This document shows positions 50,748-60,385 of a DNA stretch of 64,000 bases, piece by piece. The DNA is taken from positions 62,001 to 126,000 of the forward strand of contig JBEVTI010000011.1 in NCBI GenBank assembly GCA_041156125.1, written 5' to 3'. Position 1 is the first letter of the stretch. Every line of letters starts with the position of its first letter. The notes beneath the pieces were generated by a model. It searched no databases. It had not been told where the DNA came from and was given only the letters and a program-made list of their open reading frames with translations. Origin of the DNA: Paraktedonobacter carboxidivorans (GTDB lineage: Bacteria; Chloroflexota; Ktedonobacteria; Ktedonobacterales; Ktedonobacteraceae). The translations under genes and the position numbers were made by a program.

Positions 50748-52601
50748 ATGCCAGATCGAAGCGACCGTGTAGGTCAACAACTTGGCAACTATCGCCTGCT
50801 GCGTTACCTCGGCAGCGGCGGCTTTGGCGATGTCTACCTGGGCGAATTAGTTCGCACCCAGGAGCGAGTCGCGATCAAGGTCTTGCATGGACGCCTGACG
50901 GATAGTAACGATCTCAAAGAATTTATCAACGAGGCCCGGACATTTCGCCTCAAGCATCCGCATATCTTGCCTCTGCTCGACTTTGGCATCGCCAGCGACG
51001 ACCTGCCCTACCTGGTGATGGAATACGCGGCCAATGGTACATTACGTGAACGACATCCCAAAGGCACGCTCAAGAGCCTCAACCAGTACTACAACAAGTG
51101 TCGTGCTCACCAGCAAAGCCGCCTGAGCCATGAAAACCGTTTCACCTCGCGCCAACTGGATCGGATGACGACGAAGCGCAATCGCCGTGTAGACAGCTAT
51201 CTGCACACGGCCAGCCGTCGCATCATTGATCTGCTGGTCGAAGAGGGAATTGGAACGCTGGTGATTGGCAACAATCCTCTTTGGAAGCAGGAAGTACACC
51301 TGGGCAAGCGCAACAATCAGTCGTTTGTCCAACTTCCCCATGCTCGTTTCATCGACCAACTGAGCTATAAAGGGAAACTGGTTGGGATCAAGGTGATCGT
51401 TCAGGAAGAAAGCTATACGAGTAAAGCCAGCTTTCTGGACCATGACCCGATCCCAACCTACCGGGCGGATCGAAGGGAACAACGAGTGTTTTCTGGCAAG
51501 CGCATTGCTCGCAGTTGGTATCGTGCCAGTGATGGAACCATCCTTCACGCCGATATTAACGGCAGTTACAACATTTTGTGCAAAAGTAGCTCTGACCCTT
51601 GGCAATTGGGGCGAGGAGTAGCGGGCGCGGCAGTTCGCCCAAGACGGCTGGCCGTCTGAACGGATGACCGATAGGCATATTTGTCATCATTTGAAGATAC
51701 TGTCCGACCCTTTAATGGCACACAGGTGGAACTGCTCATGCAGCACGCCACCGTCCCGCCGCCGCCATTGCGCGAATACATACCCGCTTTGTCCGTCGAA
51801 GTGGAAGAGGTTATCCTGACCGCGCTGGCCAAAGATCCCAAAGACCGCTTCGCCACAATAGACGCCTTTGCTCAGGCGCTGACTCAGGCCGCGGAGCCCA
51901 CGCGCGCGCCCCGGCACAGCAGGCCCTCAACTCCGCAGCCACCCGAACTCCTGCCCGCGCCGCTGCCGCGCTTCGTCCCCACGACCAATGAGCAGCCGCC
52001 TGAGACAACTCTGCCAATGCAAGAATCCTTTGTGACGCGTCCTCCCCTGCGTGCAAAAAAGCGCTCACGCCAATGGCTGCTGCTTGCCTGCGCGCTGCTG
52101 GCCCTTGCAAGTATCCTCTGGAACATCAACACAAGCAACACCCAGCACATCCAGGCAACAGCTGTGGCACAGGGCTTGACTGCCCAGGCGCATATAGCGA
52201 CCATTAGCGTCACGCCGCAGTCTAGCACTACCGCGACACCAGTACCAGAACCTCCCAGCTCTGTCATGTTGCGCCTGAGCGCGTCAGGGATCTCCCCGAC
52301 AAGCCAGGGCTAAATCAGCATTCCTTCAGGCACGACCGTAACGCTGACCGTCGTACCTGATCATCCACTTCTCCCCTTCCAGACATTTACCATGGATATC
52401 TACGCGACAGACCCCTATGGCTTTAGCGAGCTCAAGTATTGCACATATCCCAAGACTGACATTTGCTCATACACTGTGGCCTACTCTGCGAGCGAGAGCA
52501 CAGATTACACGCGAGGGAGACACACCTTTCGCGCGTTTCTTGGGAATAGTGGTGGAGCTATCCTGACGAATTCAAGCGACATCACCATTCTATGGTCATG
52601 A
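50748..52601 (+). pseudogene. Ser/Thr protein kinase gene disrupted by a TnpB fragment
   Basis: Codons 1-107 encode the kinase N-lobe: LGSGGFGDVYLGE glycine loop, VAIKV lysine (Lys44), HPHILPLLDFG and YLVMEYAANGTL. The catalytic HRD, DFG and APE segments are missing, replaced by the TnpB fragment at 51069-51659. Kinase sequence resumes at RPFNGTQVELLMQHATVPPP, ALSVEVEEVILTALAKDPKD, then a Pro-rich linker, a membrane helix (RQWLLLACALLALASILWNI) and a beta domain. All parts are in the same reading frame. A TAA at 52311-52313 interrupts the last domain, which continues to 52601. A membrane receptor-type kinase has been lost. Confidence 0.82.
51069..51659 (+). mobile_element. C-terminal fragment of an IS605/IS607-type TnpB
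   Basis: From LKSLNQYYNKCRAHQQSRL the frame matches the second half of TnpB: ASRRIIDLLVEEGIGTLVIG, the RuvC Glu in VIVQEESYTSKAS, and the final RuvC Asp in GTILHADINGSYNIL. The N-terminal half and first RuvC Asp are missing, and the usual zinc-finger cysteines are absent as in some subgroups. It is joined in frame to the kinase N-lobe, giving a 303-codon chimeric frame. No tnpA and no complete element ends are seen. Confidence 0.8.
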
Positions 52602-52715
52602 GTGCGGGCCCTCCGCAGCCTCTGGCTCTAGGAGAGATCTCTCAGCATAGCAGTGACCATGCCTGGGCAAGTGACACCACCAGCATGTAAGCACAGACCT
52701 GTTCCAATGCTTGTT

Positions 52716-54554
52716 TTATCCCATATACTGCTCAAACCAATCGCCAATCGCAGGATAGGCTCTGAGTTGTGTGCTCCAGCGCAGCATAAAATGTCCCTCG
52801 TCGGCAAAACGCAGATACTCCACCGGGATGCCTCGCGTTTGCAGGGCGGCGACCAGGTGATCCGCCTCCGCGACGGGCACGCGGGGATCATTGGCCCCGT
52901 GCATCACCAGCAGGGGCGTGATGATGCGCTCAACCGCGTGAATGGGAGAGATGCGGGTGAGCATATCCCGGTCTTTCTCCAGGCTCCCATATTCCGACTC
53001 GCGCCACTTACGGCGCCAGGGACCAGTCTTTTCCAGGAAAGAGACAAAATTAGCGATACCCACCATATCAACCGCGGCAGCCCAGAGATCAGGGTAGGTT
53101 GTGATTGCCGCCAGCACCATATATCCCCCATAGCTGCGACCCACAATGCCAATGCGCCGTGGATCGGCCTGCCCTGCGCGTATCAGCCAGTCCACGCCTG
53201 CTTTAAGATCGGCTACGCTATCTGGACGCAAGCCACCATCATCGAGATGCACATACGTCTTGCCATAGCCACTGCTGCCGCGCACATTGGGCGCGAGCAC
53301 AGCAAAGCCCCGTTGCAGATAATATTGCAGTGGGGGCATCCAGGGCGCGGCGTGCAACGGACGAAACTGCGACTCCGGGCCACCATGGACAAAGAGCATC
53401 ACCGGTAGCAGACCCTCTGGCGTTGCTCGTATATTCGTAAGAGGCCGATAATAGTACGCCGGTATCTGCCGTCCATCGAATGACGTGTAGTAAATAAGAT
53501 CTGGCACGCTCAGCGTGTCGGCGTCTAGCTTGCTCGGCAAGGCCGTCACCTGTTGCGCCACCGCTGTTTCTGGTCGCGCAAGCCAGATATTGCCAGCATG
53601 GGCTGTGCCGTTGAAGCTCAATGCAAGCTGATTATCCACCGGGGACCAGCTCAGGCCCTCGATGACTCCAACAGGGAAGGTGGGCGCAAGGCGTTCCCTG
53701 TTCTGCTTAACATCATAGAATACCAGGCGCGAACAGCCATTCTCGTTCAAGGCCCAGGCGAGGGTCTGGCCATCAGGTGAGAGAACTATCCCTGCTTCCG
53801 CGTCCCATGACGTATCCATAAGATAGGTCAGAGGGGCACGCGTCTGCGACGGCGAGGCGCCTGGCAGATCTATGCGGGCAGGAGCCAGGCATTCCCGCCC
53901 AGCATTGCTGAGGACATAGATTGACTGACCGTCAGGTGTAAAGCGAGGATGCTCGTATCCCGCCTCGCCTTCATGCGCGGTCAGATTACGTACCGCGCTA
54001 CCATCAATGGCGACCAGCAGCAGATCCTGATCAAAGCCAGAGTTGAGGCGACCGACAAGCAGGTCCTTGCCGTCTGGAGACCAGCCGTGAGGGTGCAGGC
54101 TCTCGTCCTGTGCGAGCACGCAATGCGCGGCCTTTGTCTCGACATCCATAATCCAGACATCAAAGAAAGCCGGGTGCCGCTGGTTGCTACTATAACAGAG
54201 AGCGGAGCCATCAGGAGACCAGGCACCGAAGTGATGAATGACGCCTGGTGCCTGCGTCAATGCCTCTGGCTCCGCTCCGTCTATTGAGAGCAAAAAGAGC
54301 TGATCGTGCTCGTTGCCACCAGCATCCACAGTGGCAACGAGATACGTTCCAGTTGGGGACCAGGCGAGCATGCCGACACGGTCGGGAAAGTGTGTCAACT
54401 GACGCGCTTCTCCACCAGCGGCAGGCAGGAGCCAGACCTGATCAATACCGCTGGCATCGCAGAGAAAGGCAAGGCTCGTTCCATCCAACGACCAGGCCGG
54501 TCCATGAGCGCGGGGAACCGTTAAATAAGCGCTCACATTTCCAGGGTGTGTCAT
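52716..54554 (-). CDS. S9-family prolyl oligopeptidase/acylaminoacyl-peptidase
   Basis: The 612-residue cytoplasmic protein has an N-terminal beta-propeller of WSxDG-type repeats (PAWSLDGTSLAFL, LAWSPTGTYLVATVD, AWSPDGSALCYSS) that gates substrate entry, and a C-terminal alpha/beta-hydrolase domain: GIVGRSYGGYMVLAA (Ser near 476), HGANDPRVP (Asp) and DEGHF (His). It cleaves short peptides, commonly after Pro or from acylated N-termini. GGAGG precedes ATG 54554, favoured over an upstream start. It stands alone. Confidence 0.92.
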   Translation of the reverse strand: MTHPGNVSAYLTVPRAHGPAWSLDGTSLAFLCDASGIDQVWLLPAAGGEARQLTHFPDRVGMLAWSPTGTYLVATVDAGGNEHDQLFLLSIDGAEPEALTQAPGVIHHFGAWSPDGSALCYSSNQRHPAFFDVWIMDVETKAAHCVLAQDESLHPHGWSPDGKDLLVGRLNSGFDQDLLLVAIDGSAVRNLTAHEGEAGYEHPRFTPDGQSIYVLSNAGRECLAPARIDLPGASPSQTRAPLTYLMDTSWDAEAGIVLSPDGQTLAWALNENGCSRLVFYDVKQNRERLAPTFPVGVIEGLSWSPVDNQLALSFNGTAHAGNIWLARPETAVAQQVTALPSKLDADTLSVPDLIYYTSFDGRQIPAYYYRPLTNIRATPEGLLPVMLFVHGGPESQFRPLHAAPWMPPLQYYLQRGFAVLAPNVRGSSGYGKTYVHLDDGGLRPDSVADLKAGVDWLIRAGQADPRRIGIVGRSYGGYMVLAAITTYPDLWAAAVDMVGIANFVSFLEKTGPWRRKWRESEYGSLEKDRDMLTRISPIHAVERIITPLLVMHGANDPRVPVAEADHLVAALQTRGIPVEYLRFADEGHFMLRWSTQLRAYPAIGDWFEQYMG

Positions 54555-54691
54555 GGCAATGACCTCCAGAAGCAATCTTTATTCTCTATTGCAAAGTCAC
54601 TTAACCTTTTCGGCTGTCTAATTGTATCATTCCTCAAAGTGGGAGCGGCCCGTCGTTTGCTTGATCACGATCCGCTTGAGGATACTGAAAC

Positions 54692-55600
54692 CTACAAGCC
54701 TTTCTGGCCATAGCCATAGGTAAAGCGATAGAGGGTATGATACTGCTCCCATTCCTGTGGCATCGCCTCTAGCAGCCGCCCAATGTCCTCCCTGGACATG
54801 TGAAAACGCGCCTGAAAGACTTCACGCACGCTGGCAAATGTGGTACGGAAGTTGGTGCTCATCAAGCCACCGGTTCTCCCTCCCCACTGGCCGAGCGGAA
54901 TATCGATCACGCCTGTCTTCACCTCCTGCAGGCCCGCCTGGTGGAGATAGTCGCCCAGCGAGCGGGAAACGACGCCATTCGTATCCAGGCCCCGCGACGC
55001 GGCAAGCTGACTCATCAGACCAAACATCTGGCGGGTTGCTGGACCAATGGGCGTAATCTCGTCTCCACCTTCAAGCAACTCAACCCAGCCACCGGGTCGA
55101 GTGACGCGAACCAGCTCTTTGATCTCGCCTGGCCAGGCGGTGAGCGGCAGCGCCGTCACGAGCAAGCGCTGGTGAACGTAGTCAAACTGCTCAGCAAGAA
55201 AGGGCAAGCCATCCAAGACATTGCCCGCCACAAAATGGTAATTATCAACGCCTGGAACTTTGCCTGCCTCCAAATCAAAGCCAGTAACCTGAGCAGAGGG
55301 AAACGTCCCGGCCATCTCGTAGGACCACTGGCCGGTGCCGCATCCAACATCCAGAATGGTCCTCGGCTGGCCGAGAGGAGCCAGATAGTTGGCTTTAAGG
55401 GTGGCACGCAACGCATAGTGTTGGAAATCCAGGCGATTGATCTCGGAAAGATCTTTAGGGAGCATGTAGGGCACATGCTCAAGAAAGCGTCTATCTCCAG
55501 CCATCTTCGGCAGAGCTACCTGTTGCTCCCCCTGAGGGCTTTGTTGTTCAGCATCGCGCTGCTGTTGAGACGCCGGTTTTTTGCGGAAAGGCCAGGGCAT
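54692..55600 (-). CDS. Class I SAM-dependent methyltransferase
   Basis: The 302-residue protein has the SAM-binding motif ILDVGCGTGQWSYEMA (near residues 82-97), the acidic VTGFDLEAG, FDYVHQRLL and VTRPGGWVELLEGGDE. This is a Methyltransf_25/11-type enzyme common in soil bacteria; the substrate may be a small molecule or lipid. The N-terminal 30 residues are Gln-rich and polar. An internal ATG at residue 33 (KMAGDRRFLEHVPYML) could be another start. Confidence 0.88.
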   Translation of the reverse strand: MPWPFRKKPASQQQRDAEQQSPQGEQQVALPKMAGDRRFLEHVPYMLPKDLSEINRLDFQHYALRATLKANYLAPLGQPRTILDVGCGTGQWSYEMAGTFPSAQVTGFDLEAGKVPGVDNYHFVAGNVLDGLPFLAEQFDYVHQRLLVTALPLTAWPGEIKELVRVTRPGGWVELLEGGDEITPIGPATRQMFGLMSQLAASRGLDTNGVVSRSLGDYLHQAGLQEVKTGVIDIPLGQWGGRTGGLMSTNFRTTFASVREVFQARFHMSREDIGRLLEAMPQEWEQYHTLYRFTYGYGQKGL

Positions 55601-55745
55601 AGTATGTCCTTTCTCAGAAAAATAGATGAGTATAAATAAATAAGCGCCATCTTACTCTAGAAGATCGTCATTTCTCAGTCAAGAGTATTTGAGGTACAAC
55701 AGGCAGGCAGATATTTCTTTATGGTTTTTTAACGCTCGCTCGCTC

Positions 55746-56042
55746 ATGAGTCATAGCTGACTTTGAAAAATCAGGTCAAAACAGCTTTAGTAGAGCCACA
55801 TTATCTGGTGGAGGAATGTGAGATCCCAAATAGCTGCCGCAACGAATGCAAATGCCAGAGAGGGCCGATTGATCGGGTCCTGTCCCGATCAATCGGCCCT
55901 CTCTGGCACTTCAGTTAAAATAGTCACCCTTTCAAGTCATCCACCAGTTAACGGGGTCTTACCAACAGCTTTTGCCTCCTCGGAGAAAAAAAAGAGGTTT
56001 GGCGGGCGCAGAGCGCTCGCCAAACCTCTGCAAAACAAAAGG
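55746..56042 (-). repeat. Family B element interrupted by a family A element
   Basis: ATGAGTCATAGCTGACTTTG through CAAAACAGCTTT (55746-55788) and AACAGCTTTTGCCTCC through the palindrome AGGTTTGGCGGGCGC...CCAAACCTCTGCAAAAC (55964-56042) together match a reverse-complemented family B element of the 852-1022 type. The family A element 55789-55963 sits inside it. The far terminus of the family B copy is lost. Confidence 0.65.
55789..55963 (-). mobile_element. Family A mini-element inserted in family B
   Basis: The 175-bp element runs from AGTAGAGCCACATTATCTGG to the complement of GGTAAGACCCCGTTAACTGG. The centre is the palindrome AGAGAGGGCCGATTGATCGG...CCGATCAATCGGCCCTCTCT. AACAGCTTT flanks both sides (55780-55788, 55964-55972), a 9-base (8 plus one) duplication of the family B target. 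Confidence 0.82.
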
Positions 56043-56057
56043 TCAGATAGCAATGGA

Positions 56058-57580
56058 CTAGGGTGCGATGCTCCATTCCTGGCAGGTATTGTTGAGCCAC
56101 TGCCACATGTCGGCCCTGGTTCCGTTAGCCGTCCCACAGTTCACATCATCAAGCACCATGCCGCTGTTTTGGACGACAATCTCATAGTGACCGCCGCCGG
56201 TCGGGATAACGGCCCACTTCTGGCAATTATTGCCGAGCGAGGACCACAGGTCCACAGCCGTGCCATCAGCCAATCCGCAGTTCACCGCGTCGAGGACTGT
56301 CCCGCTGTGAACGTTGGTGATGGTGAATATACCACTACCGGCGCTGGCGAATCGCCACTGCTGGCAGGTGTTGCCGAGCGAGGCCCATAGATCGATCGCG
56401 CTTCCATTGGCGGTCCCGCAATTCACCGCGTCAAGGACTGTGCCAGTGTGGACATTGGTCAGCCGGTACGCGGTGCCAGTGACCGGGAAGCTGATGCTAC
56501 TGCTCTAGCCAACGGAGACAATGTTGGCCTGGACAGCATTGTCAGCCGCGTCAGTTGGGTAGCCAGCGGTCATGACCCCTTCAAAGAATGACCCGACTGA
56601 GCCATTGCTGTTATCGCCACCAGTTCCCAGGACGAGAGCCCCTTCCTGGTGCATGGGCGCATATCCACCCCGGTTCCGCTGTACCAGGCGGTCAGGCTAC
56701 CAGAGTTCGCGTTACCACCCTTGATGGCGTATGTGTTCTGTCCGTTATTCTTGATCAAAGCAGTCACAAACGCGCTGGAATTGCCCCTGTTATTCGTGTC
56801 GGAACCATTTGCTCCGGCAAAGAGGCCGTTTTCAAGATCTGCCTGCACCCAGGGACCAGAGCCCGAACATGGAGAGAACCAGCACTCGGTACCGAAGTTG
56901 ATCGCGTCCATATGGCCGTTACCGGTATCCCTGCCAGATGTCTCGGCATTCCCGTAGTCGAAGCAGCAGCGGTTGTTAACATGTGTGCCGCTTGTCACCA
57001 TGTACTCACCCTCAGGCGCGCCATTTCTCGCGACACCCGACGTAGAGTTATCCCGGTAGCCGACGCCGGCTGACACGTAGAGTCCATAGACCCTATGACC
57101 ACCGACAGTTAGCGGCAGCGCCGCGGCATTCGCGCCGAAGTCCTGGGCACCAGCTCCACCGGGTCCTTCGATGGTGAGGCTGTTGCCTCTGCCTGACTGG
57201 TCATAGATGACCATGACGGTGCATGACGTGCCAGAGCAGAACGAATCTTGCGCGGCTGCATTGGCATAGCCTCCCGCCGTCAGGGTTCCGATATTGGTGG
57301 TCGCGGAATCTGACCAGCGCTTAACCTGGTAAAGACTCCCGCTGTACGCGGAGAAAAGCGCTCGCACAGTGCTATGCGCGGCAATACACGGTGTACCAGC
57401 GGAGGCATAAATGTCGCAGGGCAGCGATCCGGCCGCCTGAGCTGATGTGCTAGAAACGCCAAGCACGCCGGCAACAAGGCCTACAATGGCAATAAATGCC
57501 AGCACGGCTCTCCATCTATGAGAGCACAAAGCTTGATAGAGTACACGCTTCTGGAGAGGTAAGGATAAGGAGAGATGCAT
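56058..57580 (-). pseudogene. Decayed GH54 alpha-L-arabinofuranosidase with ricin domain
   Basis: From ATG 57580 the gene encodes a signal peptide (WRAVLAFIAIVGLVAGVLGV, then SAQAA) and the GH54/AbfB catalytic domain: LPCDIYASAGTPCIAAHSTV, GYANAAAQDSFCSGTSCTVM, NNRCCFDYGNAETSGRDTGN, and the nucleophile-region ECWFSPCSGSGPW. A one-base loss near 56672 (G-run before GGYAPMHQEGA) breaks the frame. The catalytic domain then continues to VQANIVSVG and a TAG (56505-56507), followed in frame by a CBM13-like lectin domain of three repeats (CQQW, CQKW, CQEW) ending at 56058. It would have released arabinose from hemicellulose. Confidence 0.8.
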
Positions 57581-57693
57581 CGCAGGAACCCACCTTTCAA
57601 ATGGCATGACAACATTGTCTACGAGCAGAATTAACCTTCCTTGCAAGGATGGGGAACTCCACGTCCTATGGAGTAATCAGGGATCTCACTTGC

Positions 57694-57754
57694 ATTTAAC
57701 CGGTTAAATTAAACCAGTTGCAACCAGTGTAATCAGGGGATGATTGTTTGTCAA
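57694..57754 (-). promoter_or_regulatory. GH54 promoter with palindromic operator
   Basis: Minus strand TTGACA (57754-57749) and TACACT (57731-57726) are 17 bp apart. ATTTAACCGGTTAAAT (57694-57709), a perfect 16-bp palindrome of LacI-operator type, lies just downstream, with TGGTTGCAACTGG between as a possible second half-site pair. Confidence 0.7.
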
Positions 57755-58392
57755 TACAGCAAACAAATTTTTTATCCTCTTTTCCCCGAAAGATAATATA
57801 CGGTAAGATGGCTTCATACGCGCCTTAAGCAAGATTCTACGCTCTATTTTTATGTCAAATTATTTTGCCCATTTGCGCGAATTTTTCTGGTATTTTGCTC
57901 GTTTGCGCAATAATCTACGGTATTTTGCTCGTTTGCTTAATCATTGCATCAGATTGGCTGGCAAAATGAGGAGTGGTCTGGTCGCTTACCTTTTCCTTCA
58001 AGCATGCGGAAAAGGTAAGCAATTACTGAGCCAGAGAGAATAATACGGGTTAGCAATAATTTACACGCTTCAATTTTGCAGGGTGTGTATACCCAAAGAG
58101 CGCCCTATGAGTAGTATGCTCATATTTGTTCCTCCGTTGCCAGTTGCCAGAGTGGCCAGGTTATGACAGGAGTCACAATTTATACTTGGAGATCGACCAG
58201 GCTGGACAGATACCATTGCAGCAGGCTTGCGCTGAACTGGCAGATGGCCTATCTGGACTGGTGTGCGTCTACTCAACATTCTGATCCGTGTTGAAAATGA
58301 GAAATGGTTACATCAGATCAATCAAGCAACAGCACAGGAACTCCATCAAGATGGAGTTGTTTTCTTGCAATTACGTGAGTAAAGTAGGATAT
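57755..58392. other. Intergenic region with degenerate repeats, a hairpin and coding-like fragments
   Basis: At 57860-57940 a unit of about 33 bp (TATTTTGC-C-CGTTTGCGCAA) occurs three times imperfectly. A hairpin with 13-bp perfect arms GCTTACCTTTTCC lies at 57984-58020. At about 58140-58265 and 58290-58380 two plus-strand frames read coding-like (LYLEIDQAGQIPLQQACAEL; ENEKWLHQINQATAQELHQD) but end in stop codons; they may be pieces of one broken gene I cannot name. Confidence 0.45.
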
Positions 58393-60033
58393 ATGTTTAA
58401 AAGATGGAATAACAGACGACGCTTGCGACGTATTACACGCGATAAGATGCACTTTGACGCATTACGTCCAGGCCAGGAAACAGCCATTCAGGCGCTCCTG
58501 GAGGGTCACGACACGCTGGCAGTCATGCCAACTGGCTCAGGCAAATCCTTTATCTATCAGGCAGCCGCCCTTTTGATCGCGGGTCCTACCGTGATTATCT
58601 CGCCGCTGATCGCGCTGCAGATGGACCAGGTTGAGGCGATAGAAGACCAGAGCATGGGCGAGGTAGCGCTCCTCAATTCAACGCTCTCAGCGGCGGAATG
58701 GGAAGAAGCATTCGCTGTGCTCAAAGGCGGCAAGCTTGAATTCCTCTTTTTGACGCCAGAGCAACTGAGTAATCAGGAAACATTACAACGCGTGCGCGAG
58801 GCCAAACCAGCGCTCTTTGTCGTAGATGAGGCGCACTGCATCAGCGAGTGGGGTCACGATTTCCGTCCAGGTTACGCGCGTTTAGGAGCGATCATCGAAG
58901 CGCTGGGTCATCCACGAGTCCTGGCCTTAACGGCAACGGCCTCGCAGCCTGTGCGCGATGAGATCGTTGAGCGTCTGGGTATGCATAAGCCGAGCATCGT
59001 TGTGCAGGGCTTTGATCGGCCAAACCTCTGGCTGGGCGTCGAGAAGTTCTACGACGAGGGAGACAAAAAACGCGCACTGACAGAACGGATCGCGCAAGCA
59101 GAGAAACCGGGCATCGTCTATGTGGGCACGCGTAAACACGCGGAAGAGTTAGCGGAGCACCTGCGTACCCAGAACAGAACAGCCGTCGCCTATCACGCGG
59201 GCATGAAAGCAAAAGAACGAGTCAAGGCCCAGACAGCCTTTATGCAGGACGAGATAGAGGTAATTGTCGCCACCACCGCCTTTGGCATGGGAGTCAACAA
59301 GGGCAATGTCCGTTTTGTCTATCATTACGAGATCAGCGACTCGGTCGATGCTTATTACCAGGAAATCGGGCGCGCGGGTCGCGACGGCGCGCAGGCGAAG
59401 GTCATTCTCTTCTATAATTCCAAAGATCTTGGCCTACGCAGTTTTCTCACCAGCAGTGGAAAGGTCGCGGTAGACGAGGTAGAGATGGTTGCGCGCGTCG
59501 TCCACGAGCATGGTGGCATCAGTGACCCCAGGGTGCTGAAAGAAGAACTGGATATCTCGCAAACTCGCCTGACTCAGGTTTTGAGCTATCTGGAAGAACT
59601 TGAAGTTGTGCAGATTTTATTTGATGGCAAGGTCAAGCCATACAAGAAGCCAGCGAATTTAAACGCCATTGCCAACGAGGCGGTACGCTTCCACGAGAAC
59701 AGACGCCAGGTAGTGCGCTCGCGCCTGGCAATGATGCAGGGCTATGCCGAAGTCGCGAGTTGTCGGCGCAAGTACTTGCTCAACTATTTTGGTGAGGAAC
59801 TTGATAAGCCCTGTGGCTTCTGTGACATCTGTGAGAGTGGTCTGACCGCCGCAGAGAGCACTTCCATGCCCTTCCCCGTTAATAGTCGCGTCACCCATAC
59901 CAGTTGGGGCCAGGGTCTTGTCATGCGCTACGAAGAGGATAAGGTAGTCGTACTGTTTGATGATGTCGGCTATAAAACGCTCTCAATCGAGATTGTGACA
60001 ACCAATGGCCTGCTCACGGCAGTACACGCTTGA
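58393..60033 (+). CDS. recQ: RecQ-type ATP-dependent DNA helicase
   Basis: The 546-residue protein has RecQ motifs in order: FDALRPGQETAI (motif 0), MPTGSGKSF (Walker A), VVDEAHCISEWGHDFRP (DEAH-type Walker B), LTATA, VYVGTRKHAEELAEHL, ATTAFGMGVNK and YYQEIGRAGRDG. The zinc-binding C-terminal region follows (SCRRKYLLNYFGEELDKPCG, CDIC). It unwinds 3'-5' during repair and recombination. It lacks the HRDC domain, making it a short RecQ. A C-terminal 60-residue beta module (VNSRVTHTSWGQGLVMRYEE) resembles the DUF3553-type extension. AGGA before ATG 58393 sets the start. Confidence 0.92.
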   Translation: MFKRWNNRRRLRRITRDKMHFDALRPGQETAIQALLEGHDTLAVMPTGSGKSFIYQAAALLIAGPTVIISPLIALQMDQVEAIEDQSMGEVALLNSTLSAAEWEEAFAVLKGGKLEFLFLTPEQLSNQETLQRVREAKPALFVVDEAHCISEWGHDFRPGYARLGAIIEALGHPRVLALTATASQPVRDEIVERLGMHKPSIVVQGFDRPNLWLGVEKFYDEGDKKRALTERIAQAEKPGIVYVGTRKHAEELAEHLRTQNRTAVAYHAGMKAKERVKAQTAFMQDEIEVIVATTAFGMGVNKGNVRFVYHYEISDSVDAYYQEIGRAGRDGAQAKVILFYNSKDLGLRSFLTSSGKVAVDEVEMVARVVHEHGGISDPRVLKEELDISQTRLTQVLSYLEELEVVQILFDGKVKPYKKPANLNAIANEAVRFHENRRQVVRSRLAMMQGYAEVASCRRKYLLNYFGEELDKPCGFCDICESGLTAAESTSMPFPVNSRVTHTSWGQGLVMRYEEDKVVVLFDDVGYKTLSIEIVTTNGLLTAVHA

Positions 60034-60385
60034 GACCGGGTAACACTGCCGCGAAATGCAGCCTACCATATTTTCTCGACGAGATATTCTTTTGCGTGTA
60101 TGCCGAGAAAATCCCTTTACTCTAGCAGATGATCATCTAGCTCTACAGGCTTGCTTAGGGGCATTTTCTGCTAGAAAAATGGCGCGATAGAGCCTGCTTT
60201 TCGTCAAGAAAATATGGTAGAATGTTCATCTAGCAAGTTCTCTACCACGTGAATGGCCCTTCTAAAGCTGCGTTATTAGAACACGCTTGCTTCGTCTGAA
60301 ATGATGAAACTCCTGTGCGTCAGAACCGCGAACCATATCTTCAGGCGGTTCTGGTCTTCTAAAAAATATAGTTGCTGAGGTTCTT
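60034..60385 (+). other. Leader/intergenic region of the CBS-like gene
   Basis: A -10-like TAGAAT lies at 60218-60223 with no strong -35. A hairpin with 9-bp arms (CAGAACCGC, 60321-60329; GCGGTTCTG, 60345-60353) followed by AAAAAA stands just before the CBS-like gene and could act in its leader. Confidence 0.4.

Noticed and set aside
57852..58043. Small protein with YFARL repeats
   Set aside because: It translates an AT-rich degenerate DNA repeat, has no ribosome binding site and overlaps a terminator-like hairpin.
58140..58380. Two coding-like fragments upstream of recQ
   Set aside because: They are separated by stops and cannot be assigned to a family; not reported as a gene.
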